From assembly GCA_021018815.1 (NCBI GenBank), contig JAITYX010000041.1, positions 4,898,001 to 4,962,000 of the forward strand: DNA of 64,000 nt, read 5' to 3'. The stretch's first letter is position 1. Each line of letters begins with the position of its first letter. The notes below the pieces were generated by a model. That model was not told the DNA's origin, did not search any database, and worked only from the letters and a program-made list of their open reading frames with translations. The stretch is from Talinum fruticosum. Its lineage: Eukaryota > Streptophyta > Magnoliopsida > Caryophyllales > Talinaceae. Position numbers and translations under genes: made by a program. Shown here piece by piece: positions 21,411 through 33,000 of this stretch.

Positions 21411-22313
21411 TGGGGATGAACCTTTTATTAAGATTTCGAATTTTATTAAATCGATTTAAAGCGAATTAGGCAAAGTTAAATGGTGGTTTTATTAACCTTT
21501 TTATTTTTATAATTATTTTGAGAAGTCTCGGGATATTATTTTTAACCGAAAAATTAAAGATTAAGGTTTCGTTTTTACCGTGAGGCTCTAGGACCATACT
21601 GGTGTGAAAGCACTAGTTTGGACCCGAGCTCGCCTACCGACCACACGGTGCAAGCGGCATCCTGCACCTAGTGGTGATCGGCACCGGCCACGAGCCACGG
21701 CCGAGGAGATTAGTCTTGGCCTCTACCTTGGCTGGCAGATCCAGGACATGTTTTCTTACTATTCGATCGTAAATAGGAGGGAAGCAGATTAATAGAAGTA
21801 AATCGAAGAGGGAATCGCTAGTCGGCTTTTAAGAAAGAAAAACTAACAATAACAAAAATAAAATTTGCTCTTCCAATCTTAGTATGGAGAAAACTAAGAC
21901 TAAAAGAGGCTAAAATGACTCTATCGGTCTTTGAACCGAGAATCGGATTCGGGGCAAGGGTACGAAACATAAGGATAGGCCCTTCCGTTCGCCCGTCCGA
22001 AGACGACCATTACTAATTCGAGTAGTGAATCTAAATAATGCAAAAACACAACCATACAAGAACATGCTAAGTGAAATTAAAGCAACCAAACATAGTTATA
22101 AAAGTAATAAAGCGAGTAAGAGGAAAACGTGAAGAAAGCGACAACGAAAAGAAAAGCGAAACGAAAACGAAAACGAAAAGAAAAGGCAAAGCGAAAAGAA
22201 AAGAAAACGGAAAACAAAAAGATTACATCGGGCGGGGAGGAATTAAAAGTGATACATTGTTTCCTCCAAAATATAGAAAGCGATAAAGAAAGCATATAAA
22301 TAAAAAAACCGTT
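21411..22313 (-). repeat. T1 LTR copy D, internal fragment
   Basis: The fragment begins in the LTR interior (GATGAACCTTTTATTAAG) and matches T1 through the AAAGCATATAAATAAA block at about 22300. Both LTR ends are missing. Confidence 0.75.
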
Positions 22314-22691
22314 TAGGTGTCGGTAGGCAAGGCGTGGGTCTAAACCAGGTGTTTTCACACCAGTTTCGTCCTAAAGCCTTACAGCAGTAAACAAAATTCT
22401 AGCTTTCTTTGTTTTTCACTTAGGAGATAATATCTCGTGACCTTTCTGAAAGTAATTGCCAAAATAAAATAATTAATAAAATCTTCATTCAAACTTTACC
22501 TAATTCGCTTTAAATCAGATTTAATAAAACTCGGAAATCTTAATAAAAGGTTCATCCTCGCTTTCTAAGTTTCATCTTTCAAAACCCTAAAATCATCTTC
22601 TATCTTTGAAAATAAAAAGGTTTCTAAAACCCTTATGCCAAGGTACGGAGGGAAACTCGGTCTGCCTCGGGCTAAGGCCATGGTTCCTACA
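22314..22691 (+). repeat. T1 LTR fragment E, opposite orientation
   Basis: This is the reverse complement of the first ~380 bp (minus-strand end) of T1, closing with GGTTCCTACA at 22691. With copy D it forms a head-to-head junction like the one at 303. Confidence 0.75.
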
Positions 22692-23380
22692 GGGAGTTAA
22701 AAAGTTACTTTTTACCTCCACAAAATGTTCCCTTAGAGATTGACTCTAATGTCAAATTTTGGTCAACGGGAACTAAAAAGTCACATTTTCACTCCATAAG
22801 GGAATGCTCCCTTGGAGATTGTCTTTCATTGGTAAAACTTTCACTTTTAAGTCGGAAAGGTTGCCTAAAGACCTACAATGTCATTGCCACGAGCAAATCG
22901 CATTTCTAACTAGAGGTTACGAGGTCACACTTTCCGTAGGATGTTCCTTAATGATTCATACAATTTCAAGCCTATAGGAGCTGAAAGGTCATGTAAAGAC
23001 CCACAATGGTTTCGCCAAGGGAAATTTGGTCTCCTAACTAAAACATTGGGAGGTCGCACTCTCCACGGGATGTTCTCTAACGAGAATCATGCACTTTCAA
23101 CCCTATGAGAGTTGAAAGGTTGCATAAAGACCCAAAATGGCATTGTCGTGGGTAAATTTATACTTTTAGCATATGGGAGCTAAACGGCAAGCTTTGAGGG
23201 ATATATCCCGACAAGTAAAACTTTACACTTTTAGCCTAAAGGGCTAACAAATCTTGATTATCACATGCCTTCGACCCTTCAAAGGATGTAGGGTCACACT
23301 TCTAAGCTCCTAAAGGGAAGTTCCTTTGAAGAACATACTCTTTCAACACACTTTTATCCCTATGGGGCTAGTGGATCACT
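22692..23380. repeat. Degenerate tandem repeat, unit about 128 bp
   Basis: GGAAAGGTTGCCTAAAGACC (22853), TGAAAGGTCATGTAAAGACC (22981) and TGAAAGGTTGCATAAAGACC (about 23110) recur at about 128-bp spacing, each followed by similar sequence. No coding frame is present. Confidence 0.6.
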
Positions 23381-23383
23381 CAC

Positions 23384-24175
23384 TAGGGGTAAGCGAAAAA
23401 CCGGGTACCTAGTCCTAGACCCCAATCTGATTGAACTGGGTTCGGGACCGATTCTAATTTTGATGACTTGGTTGGAACTAGGTATGGGATCGGGTATAAA
23501 AATTTTGGACACGAACCTCGTTATTCAAGAACTAGTCATGTAATTTTTTTAAAAATATATTATGCATATACACCTTGCTTCATAGTGAAAACCCTACTTT
23601 TAGTTTTTCAACCCCATGCTATACTCTTACTTCTCATGTCTCTCTCTATATGCTCTTACTCACCATCGTCCGTCGCTACCCCACTCTACTCTCATTCACC
23701 TACTCGTCTCTCTAGTGTCGTCGCTTTTACATGTCAATGCTTCTCCACTCACTCTATTTGTTATCATTATTCACCTCATTGACCTTATCGACTCCCCCAT
23801 TCTATATATTCCTTTTCCGACACTTCTCCGACGAATCTCCTAAACCGACGACGTTTTCGTAAGTCACTTTATCTTTATGCCTCTATCTCGATTTTTAATT
23901 TCTTTGTTTTCCCGACCCTTTTTGTTTTGGTTGTAGCTCGTGCCTCATCGTCGTGGTTGTGGACACTTACTTCGATAACACCACTCTGTCATTGACGCAA
24001 AAACAAATTGTCACAAATCTCATTTGATGCATTTCTTTACTCGATCTCGGACCTGGTTCCAAAAATTGAAGACCCGATTGAACCGGGTTTCAATTCAAAT
24101 ATTCTCGAGCCCAAAAATTCTATTAACTGAAGCGAATTCCTCCGAATCAAAATGGACTGACCCGTGCTCAACCCC
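23384..24175. mobile_element. hAT-like non-autonomous element
   Basis: The left end TAGGGGTAAGCG and the right end (reverse complement GGGGTTGAGCACGGGTC) share the G-rich form of plant hAT termini. GGTTC/CCGGG-rich subterminal parts occur at both ends (23400-23520, 24050-24110). I could not find a target duplication, so the bounds are approximate. There is no transposase. Confidence 0.4.
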
Positions 24176-24206
24176 GTCGCGCGACATTGCAACAATGAGC
24201 GAAACA

Positions 24207-24800
24207 CCTAGAATACAACCCGACATGAGCAATGATGCACGCTTACACTTCGTTTCAAAAGCATATAAATAAAATAACAAGGCGCTAAGGCCACAACTTC
24301 ACTTCTTCTCTTTATGCAAGTTCCTCTTGTGAGAGGAAGCATAGGAAGATGGACAGATCTACCATTTTGTCTGCTTCTGCCTTTCTTTTTAGGTAGCGAT
24401 CTACGAGAAGAATGGGGTGATGAAAACACGTTGGAAGTGGCACCCCCACCGATCGCATCAAATGCTCGTTGAATTCGGGTTCCATACTTGGAATTTAATA
24501 AATTCATCATGATAGCAATCTAACCATGCTTCAAGGCAAGCTCAATTGGAGTACACAATAGCATACTCAATTGGAGTACACAATAGCATACTCCAATTTC
24601 TTCGCCTTGTCCGAGTCAATAATCGAGAGGTTAAGAGCATCGCGGATGAGTTCTCCACAAAAACAGCTCCTAGATATTGTATAGCCATTTAATGTTGCAA
24701 GGGGCCTCCTTAGTACCCGCCTTGTCAAAGTAAGGGAAAAGTTCTTATAATCATCCGGAATCGGCCTAGGACCCATTCTTGCTAAGTGAAGGAGAGACAA
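24207..24800 (-). pseudogene. Unrecognised ORF pair, broken by a 25-bp duplication
   Basis: On the minus strand a TATAAATA (24834-24843) precedes a possible start at 24800 or 24776 (MGPRPIPDDYKNF). The frame runs to a stop at 24567, inside a direct duplication of the 25-bp unit AGCATACTCAATTGGAGTAC.... A second frame (24510-24208) follows with LLNSKYGTRIQRAFDAIGGG and a basic Lys/Arg-rich stretch. The two may once have been one protein. I do not recognise a family. Confidence 0.35.
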
Positions 24801-24843
24801 ACAAAGAAATAAGAGCTTACTCCAACTCTCACCTTTATTTATA

Positions 24844-25639
24844 ACAGACTTGGAGCCTCAAGAAGCGCAAGTAGAGTTATTCAACATCCTACCTTCTCGC
24901 CTTAAAATGCGTGTATGTGAAATATGAGCGGATAAATGATGTGGCGATTTCCCGAGAACTGCCAGTTCATCTACCATGTCTCATGCCAGCTCTTCCAAAT
25001 CAGCAAAGTCAACATGACATCGAGTCAAAGTCCTCATTCCAATGAGGCAAGATAAGGCACAAGCTCATTAGGATTAGGGTTTGTTACCTAATTACGGTAA
25101 ATAACCATTTTACCCTTAATTTATTTTGCATATAAATACTCATCAACCTATGCACAAATCCCATCATATCATATCATAATTCAAAAAAGTTATATCACTC
25201 TTGGCTTGCTAATTCTCTCTACTTCCAAAAAAAGGAGACAATCTTGCCACTTTGGTGAAACAACAACAATTCCAAAAACCCCCTTCACACCTTCGAGGAA
25301 GATTAACCTTGCTCTTTGAGTCCTTGCACACTAATCTTCTTTATGTTCGATAACTTACTTGAGCATCGAATGGCGTTCCTCGAGTCCATATCCAAGGCGT
25401 GAATTTTTACATGACGGGGCCACCAAAGAAGGAGTTCACGAGATCCAAGTCCTTCCATTATAAATTGTGATATAATTCCACTTTCTCCGACCCATCATCC
25501 ACATCATCCCCAAAACACTTTTATATTTTCAAGGGTTAAGGTTTAGAAGTCAACTTAAGCACTAGCTCATAAAAGCAAGCTCATCTTTTATGAGCAACGT
25601 ACAAATCTCCGAAGTGTCAACATGCAACACTTGGACATA
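24844..25639. other. No gene seen
   Basis: Degenerate sequence without a supported frame. A TATA-like CATATAAATACTCATC lies at about 25128 and could be an old LTR promoter of the copia remnant that follows. LTR ends were not found. Confidence 0.4.
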
Positions 25640-27064
25640 ATCACTTATCACTTTTATTGCCTCCAATTCATCAAATTCGGGGAATAATTATAAGGGCACC
25701 AACTTGGGCGACAATAATTATCGTAGGAAATAAGCGCAATCGATGTTGTGATGACAGACGCAACAACAACCACGCCAATAATCAACACAATCAAAATCGC
25801 CATAATCGGAATCAAAACCAATCTCAAACCTCTTGGGCTATTCCGACTGGTACACTTTTTCGTAATATTGTTGATTGATTCATCGTTACCTATTATTGGC
25901 AACTTTAGTTTTGCTACGTATTTTTCTTCTGCATGCACTAACTAATCTAAAAGGGATATTATGTTCTAATCCCAATATTGTCCATCAAATATGTCAGGCT
26001 CTAGGGCACTTTGTTGATGTCTATCCTATCATGTTTAAATCGCATTATTCCCCGGGTTCCCAGCGTAGACTACACTCGGTACAATTGATGCTAGTGAACA
26101 AACTTGGTATTCGACTCGACCTCTGTCTCTCACATGATACCTCATAACGATAAATTACTCTTTATAACCACTTATTGTGGACCAATTCTTGTTAAGGTTG
26201 GGAATGGATTACCTATTTCTCACATTGGTCATGCAAAAATTGCTACTTACTCTAAACCATTGAAGTTGAAAAATATTTTTCATGTTCCTCATCTCGTGGC
26301 ACAATATGCTTTCTAGCAGAAAGTTGTGTAGTGACAATAATTGTCGGTTTATCTTTGATTCTCACTCTATGCCTACTCAGGAGTAAACCTTGGGTAGAGT
26401 CCTTTTGCGTGCTTTTAGTGTCGGAAATGTCTATCTTGTACACCTTGGCACCTTTTATTGAGAGTCAAGTTGTTTTTGCCAACCTTACCCTTAGCACCTC
26501 TAAATACATTTGTCATCGCCGTTTAGAACACTACGAACCATAAGTTTTGAATATTTTTGCAAAAAATTATAATGTCAAACTTACTTATGTCATTCACGGT
26601 TCTTGTACTACTTGTGGTTTAGCCAAGTCACATATACTTCCTTTTGAAATAGTTGAAATTGTGATGCTACTCCTTTTGACTTAATATATTTTGATATTTG
26701 TCAATCACTTTCCTTGTCTCATAAGGGTTGCAAGTATTATGTTTCATTTATTAATGAGTTTTCTCGCTTTACACGATTTTATCATATGAAGCAAAACTCT
26801 AAAGTCTATCAACATGTTTGCAAATTTTAGGTTTTAGTTGAAAAGTTTTTTAATTGTAAAATAAAATATTTTTAAGAGTGTCGGCGGATTGAATAATGCT
26901 TGATCATTTTCTTAAACACAATGTTTGTTTAAAAATCATGTCCCATATCCAACAACAAAATGGGGTAGTTAAATGTAAAAATAGGAATCTTGCGGAGATG
27001 ATTCATTCATTCCTTATTAAATCATCTATGTCCTGTTTCTTTTGCAACAACAATCCTTACACTA
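25640..27064 (+). pseudogene. Ty1/copia pol remnant (protease to integrase)
   Basis: This is an unrelated, older copia fragment with many stops. Readable pieces are the protease/Gag-preintegrase stretch (26104-26316: SHMIPHNDKLL, VGNGLPISHIGHAKI, IFHVPHLVAQ), HRRLEHYEP (about 26515), CTTCGLAKSHILPFE (about 26605), the integrase core (FDICQSLSLSHKGCKYYVSF) and HIQQQNGVVKCKNRNLAEM (from about 26945). The copy stops in integrase, where the 1.1-kb element at 27065 begins. No reverse transcriptase is seen beyond it. Confidence 0.75.
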
Positions 27065-28155
27065 GGGGTATGTTTGGTTGAATATAATCAAAGTGGTAAT
27101 GCAATCAAATTGGTTATGGTAATTACATTACCATGTTTGGTTAAAACTTTGTAATGCAATCAAAATTGCATTGTAATCACATTAACCTTTACCTATGCAA
27201 TTACAATTACTTGAACATTTACTAAACAATCATGATTACATCCATCCTTACGATCAAATTTTAACACACTTTTAATAATTTTCTCTCCCCCCGCCTAATT
27301 CCATATCCATTTTCTCTCTCCTCCTTGGCAAGCAAAAAAATTATCCATTTGATAAGAAACTAAATTTTTTTCTTCTATTATCTTAATATATGATATGATC
27401 ATTAAATCATTAAGAGAAAATTTCAACTTTAATATTTTAGATTTAAAATTTAAGTATTCAATTAAGAAGATAAAAGAAGCTTAAATTAAAATTTTTAGAT
27501 CAAATTTTTTTACTTGTTAACACTTATTTTTAATTCAATAAATATTTATCATAAATAAAATAATTTTAGTTTGTATTTTTTATTCATGAAAACAATTCAA
27601 AACTCAATTATATGATAGAAGAGATTAAAAAAAGCTCAAATATAAATTTAGAGTTTAAAATTTTATTATGTGGATAACATTTATCTTCACTACGACAAAC
27701 ATTTATTGCCACTAGAATAATCAAATTGATATTTTTTGCCACCAAAAAATTTAAAATTAGGAAATATGATATAAAAGATTAAAAAATCTCAAATATGATT
27801 TTGAATTTAAAATATTTTCGTGGGGATAACATTTATCTTTATTACTATATTTATTGTTATTAGAATAATATAGTTCATATTTGCAATAAAACTTGATTAT
27901 TTGATAGAAAATATTTTTAAAAGCTGAAATCTAAATATGTAGCTCAAATTTTTATTTAGATAGCATTTATCTCCACTACAATAATTTAATTACTAACTTT
28001 GGTCATTGAAATAATACATTACCACTGTGATTACATTAAACTTTTTATATAACCAAACATGGTAATGTAATTGTTGTCCCATTACATTATATATTTAATT
28101 ATATTACATAACCGATTACATTACACCCCTATTGCATTACATCCAACCAAACGCC
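27065..28155. mobile_element. AT-rich element with about 120-bp terminal inverted repeats
   Basis: The left end (ATGTTTGGTTGAATATAATC, 27065-27190) is mirrored at the right end (28020-28155, closing CATCCAACCAAACGCC). Both also carry ACATTACCATGTTTGGTT in inverted form. The ~0.85 kb between is about 80% A+T and non-coding. This is the build of a large MITE-like DNA element. Exact ends and duplication are unclear. Confidence 0.6.
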
Positions 28156-28880
28156 ACATAAGAGTTTAAGATAATAGTGTTGAGCCACCTATTTGAAAGT
28201 GATATTGCTAAGCTTTTCCTAATAATTAAAAAGATGCCTTGTTCTAACTTAAGCATCTCATAAGCTAATACCATCAAACTACAACTAGAAAAAATTATCC
28301 AACTAATTACCATAACTTGTGTGACCTACGTAAGTCTAGTACGATCATAAATTTTCATCCAAATATTAAATTTTAGTACAAGATTTTTCTTATTTTTATA
28401 TCCCAAACTGATTTTGACAAAAAAAAATTTCAAACCCAAAAATTAAGTATGATCAAATTATTCATCCGAATTTCATGCATCATTCAGTTTGTCTAACTTA
28501 ATTTGATCCGAACTTAGATAAAAAAAATTGCATACTAAAATAAATTGAGCATATTAAGATGAAAAATAGGCAATGACAAAAAATAAATAAAAATTCCGGT
28601 ATGATACATGGTACTCGTTAGTGAATGTATTACCCCATAAAAAAGAGTGGGACTTGGTTCATTTTAATACCTTTTTACCGGCCGATATTTATCGGCTTTA
28701 TTAAGACTCTATTTGTTGGGGTCTATCTAGTACGTTAAGTTTACAACTAAGTCCGCCACTTAGAATACACATAATATTCCCTCTAATTCACCTACATGGG
28801 ACTTTGGGTGGATTTGGAATATGGATTTTATACCAAAATTGAAGATGTTTTTGTGACAAATAGGACACAATGCATTATCC
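28156..28880. other. AT-rich spacer, no gene seen
   Basis: No supported frame or repeat was found. It may include worn-down LINE sequence leading into the next feature. Confidence 0.4.
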
Positions 28881-29770
28881 ACACGTGATAATCTTGCTAA
28901 AAGAGGTTTAAGTATTGACACTCGTTAGTCCGTTTTGTCAAGTTCGGTGTGAATCAATTAATCATCTTTTCTCACATCGTTCTCGTGTTTTGGACACTGG
29001 GACAAAGCCTTTCGGCACAAGTGGCTAGAGGTTAATATTAGTCATTTGCAGAACTCCTCTCCGATTGGTATTATCATTTCATTCAAGAGGTTGAATAAAC
29101 CAACTCAAATGATTCGAATAGTTCATTTGTTGTAGAGTATATAGAAAAGTAGGAATAATATTATTTTCAATTATGGTATTTATAATACCATTGCTACAAT
29201 TGTACGAGCCAAATCATCATGGGTTGAATGGTGATCTAGATGCATATTGGATCACCATTTCAACTCATCCTCATTATCCCAACCACCATGATCCACTTCT
29301 TTTACTCGGTTAGTCGGTTTGACACAAAAGTTTTATCAAAATCAACTTTGATGGATCAAGGTCCTCTTCAACAGCGGTTAGAGGTTTCGTGATCAGAGGT
29401 TGGGATGACAGGTTTATTCAAGTCGGGATGACAAACATGAGCCCAATATCTGTTTTAATAGTAGAAGCATCTCGCTATGAGGACTCGACGTCAAAACCAC
29501 AAGTGCAAGCGAGTTTCGTTTAATTATTCTAGAAAGGGATAATGATACTTGTCGTTAAAGTGATTAAAGGAGAGATTTATGTGCATTGGGAAATTTAGAC
29601 ACTCATCCAAGGTACTCGTTACCTTCAACGAGTGCAACCATGTTCTTGTTCATCACACGTACGAGAGAAGGAAATCGGGTGCAGAGTGGGTGTCCAAGTT
29701 TGGTCTTTGTATGTCTTCTTCTTCGGTTTACTTGTCTATCCTTTTTCTTTTCTCTCCATTTTAATAGGGA
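28881..29770 (+). pseudogene. LINE 3' remnant: zf-RVT and RNase H domains
   Basis: At about 28920-28990 CQV.CESINHLFSHRSRV can be read, the C..C...E...HLF..C pattern of the zinc-binding reverse-transcriptase domain of plant LINEs. From about 29335 KINFDGSRSS, RGFVIRGWDD and VEASRYED match the RVT_3-type RNase H domain, and 29579-29720 (VTFNECNHV, GAEWVSKFGL) match its C-terminus. The fragment is 5'-truncated and has several breaks. It ends about 300 bp before the peptidyl-tRNA hydrolase start. Confidence 0.6.
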
Positions 29771-30073
29771 ATAACTTAATTAGAACCTTTACGACAAGAG
29801 CTACCAATTAGTTGTTTTATTTACCCATATTAAAAAAAATAGTGTTGAGTCTTCCAGCCTGTCACACGGGGGCCCCTGGTTCGATCCTCAGAAACGGCGT
29901 TTTCTTCACTTTTTGTTTTCCATGCTTCCTTCTCCCGCCTCCTTAAAACAAACCCCAACCCCCTCCCCCTCCCCCAAAAAAAAAAAAAAAACAAAGGTAT
30001 TTTTCCTCTCGTCAAATTCTCAGTCATCGCCGAGCATAAACCCTAGGAGAGAGATTTGATTTGGGAGTTGAGC
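29771..30073 (+). promoter_or_regulatory. Upstream region and 5' leader of the peptidyl-tRNA hydrolase gene
   Basis: Contains a C/A homopolymer stretch (29958-29995) and a leader of CT- and GA-rich sequence ending TTGAGC before ATG 30074. No clear TATA box; a broad, TATA-less housekeeping promoter is likely. A GGTTCGATCC box at 29879 resembles a tRNA B box, but no tRNA fold surrounds it. Confidence 0.4.
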
Positions 30074-33000
30074 ATGAACACGATTCCTGTTTCGATGCCA
30101 TTATCATCTTCAACTTTCACTCATTGTCGTCAAAGAATCTCCTCTTCCTCCTCTCCAATTCTCAAAGCCCTCAAGTATCCCCCTTTGAATTTCAAAAGCA
30201 AAAGGATGGCGGATTTGACTTGCATGTCCTCCGCCGCTGCGCCACCGGATTCTGCCGCCGATGACGCTCTTACGCCGTCGTCTATGGGTCCCAAGCCTAA
30301 GCCTTGGCTGATTGTTGGCCTCGGCAATCCTGGTAGAAAGTACGCCGGAACTCGCCACAATGTGTGTATCCTCTCTCCCTATCCCCCATTATGTGTGTGT
30401 TTGTTGTGGGTTATTTGTTGTGGTGAATTGATGGGCTGTGTTTTAGGTTGGGTTTGAGTTGGTGGACGCCATAGCGGAAGCGGAAGGGATATCGATGAGC
30501 AGCGTTTCTTTCAAAGCTTCGTTTGGGAAAGGTATGCGTGTTTGTTTAAGTAATCATTCGGAATTGATAAAGCCCTAATGATGGATCGTATTCAGCAGTT
30601 GTGTTTTTGAATTGCATTCTTCTGAAGTTATGTTATGTTGCTACTATTTGTATTTAAAATGAGGTATCATATGGTTGTTTCTGCAAGGTTTTTTAGTCAA
30701 ATTTAGATTTAAGATCATCATGGTATAGAGAAAGTGATTCCTCTGATGGTACCCAAGAGCTAGAGATGGTAACGTAGCAAATTAGCAAATGAAAACTACG
30801 CAGTAGAATTAACCTATTATGTCTGGTTTGGTGGATATAAATTAGCAAATTAGGAGTTTTTGAACCTTTTTTTTCCCTTCCAATGAAGATATTCTGGGTT
30901 ACTGCTGTATAAGTGCATCCTGAAATCTGTGATTAGGTATTTAAGGGGAAGTATTTAAACAAGACACAGATGACTCACACTAATATATATGTAGCAATAA
31001 GAGATGCTGAAGGAAAGAGCCAGTGACCTCATATGAACTCTGATTTAAATGCACCTGTTGCCTCCAGGATCTTTTTCCAAGGACCAAGTTCTTGATTCTG
31101 CCTATTCACACAAAATTTAAAGTCACTGTGCATCTTTATGATGTTTCAAACCCCGCTCTGTTAAACGCTTCGTACAGAGGACTATCAGAGGAACAAGAAT
31201 GAGGAGTGATGCTGCCAGCTAGAGATGATTAACTTAATGTTATGGGTGGGTCATAAGGACTGAAGCTTCAGGGAATCTCTTCTATTGATCCCAATAAATT
31301 CTTGGCGACATTGTCACAATGCTGGGTGCTGAAGCACCTGGTTGGCCATGTTAACCAAGAGGAGAAAGCAGGGTTATTTATACATAGTTTAACTCTTTGA
31401 TTAGAGCCAAACTAAGGGTGTGGCTCATTATAGCTCGTTTTCATTATAGATGAGGGTGAACTCATTTGATGACAAGACTATGCTTATGATTTTAGTTATT
31501 TAACCCATTTATATGTCATATTAAAAACAATTGCCTTTCATGTAAAATGAGTTCGCTCTGAACTCAGCTATAGAGACAGTTGTGGTTAGTCTCACCAGCA
31601 TTCATTCGCTGGAGGTGATGGTCATCACCATTTACGGAAAAACCATTTACATCAAAGACTTCCTGATGCATTGGATTTTTTTTTCCCCTAATTCCGTGTG
31701 ATGCCACAAGCAGAACTGAACTCAGTGTTTCAAAACCCTAGAACCACCATTTACAGCAAAGGCTTCATGCTGTGGTGCTCTTTATTCCAAATGATGCCAC
31801 AAGTGGAAGTCAGTGTGACTATTGGAATATTAACATTTTTCCAAGCATATTTTTCCCCATATCCTAGCAACTAGAGACTTTGCAAGCTCAATTTTCCTCA
31901 AAAAGTTGGGCATAGTAACTTCAAGAAACAAGATCAGCAGCATAATAAGCTGTAATTGGCTTCCCAAGAAACTTATGTTATACTCAAGGGCTTACTTGTC
32001 TACTGGTAACCCTTGGAACTTATTCAATCAATCACGGAGGGAAAGATGTTCATTGAGTGGTGAAAATCTGGTCCCCCTCGCCTCAGTAGCATTCGGCATT
32101 GCCCAAAACAAAATCGAGGGCCCTGAATAAGGCCTATCAAAATCGAATTTCTCTGATAATCTAAATGTGAAGATACATTCCAGAGAAAATGTGTGATATG
32201 AAGCTTCACCATTAGGTTCCTGGAGCTGAGGGTTATGTTGGGTAAGACTTTCATCACAAATGAACTTCTCCCAAACTGGTCCAATTGGATTATTAAAGGA
32301 ACATGCAAAATTTGAGCATTATCTGCCATAAAGTTGAGCACCAATTCCAGAGTAGGCAGTTCCGACTTCCAACTCTTCCTCCGTACAAACAAGGGCGATA
32401 TTTGTTGGGCGGATGGTAGACATATTTTCTTTGAAGTTCCAGCCTTGGGTACGAATTTGGTCTTCTGGAGCAGTTCCTGAATCCTACCTTTTTGAACGAT
32501 AATTACCTCCGTAAAAGACAGTTGTGACTGACATGTGCATTGTTCAATTTAGTGTCTGGAATTTGCACATCTTTATCTCAGGCAACTTGGCTATGGGAGG
32601 GCTGCTTTCAGGCTGTAAAAGAAAATTTGAAGATCTCCACGATTCACTTTAGTTAATCTGAATGGACACGTTCTTTTTAAGAGACTATTACACTTAACTC
32701 CTCTATTTTGTTTGAAGTATCTAAATAAAATTTGTACAGCAATCTTTAAATATAAGAAAACGAGATGTAAAAATTTCTTGATATGGGGATAAATGTATGT
32801 TTTCATTAGGGAATTGGACCCCAATAATCCAAAGTTTGGGGGAACTAGAGAATTGGACTCCAACACCCTCAGCTTTGACCTATTTACATTTTTGTACCAC
32901 CACCGAGTTGAATTCAATTACTAAATGACGTGGACGGCGGTGCTGTTACACGTGGACAATAATAAAAAAATATTTATTTTTTGGATAATAATTCAGTAAA

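Noticed and set aside
23468..23843. Ser/His/Leu-rich ORFs of 75-104 codons
   Set aside because: They lie inside the hAT-like element in pyrimidine-rich sequence and show no domain.
29840..29895. Possible tRNA or SINE (B box GGTTCGATCC at 29879)
   Set aside because: No A box, no cloverleaf and no acceptor stem can be drawn around it; only the B-box-like string is present.
30056..30457. Longer PTH frame starting upstream at TTG and running past the exon 1 donor
   Set aside because: The first ATG is 30074. The Pth domain continues only if the intron after 30361 is removed, joining Arg-His-Asn to Val-Gly-Phe-Glu.
32024..32392. 122-codon antisense ORF in PTH intron 2
   Set aside because: No recognisable family, antisense to the gene and in AT-rich intronic DNA; chance is the best explanation.
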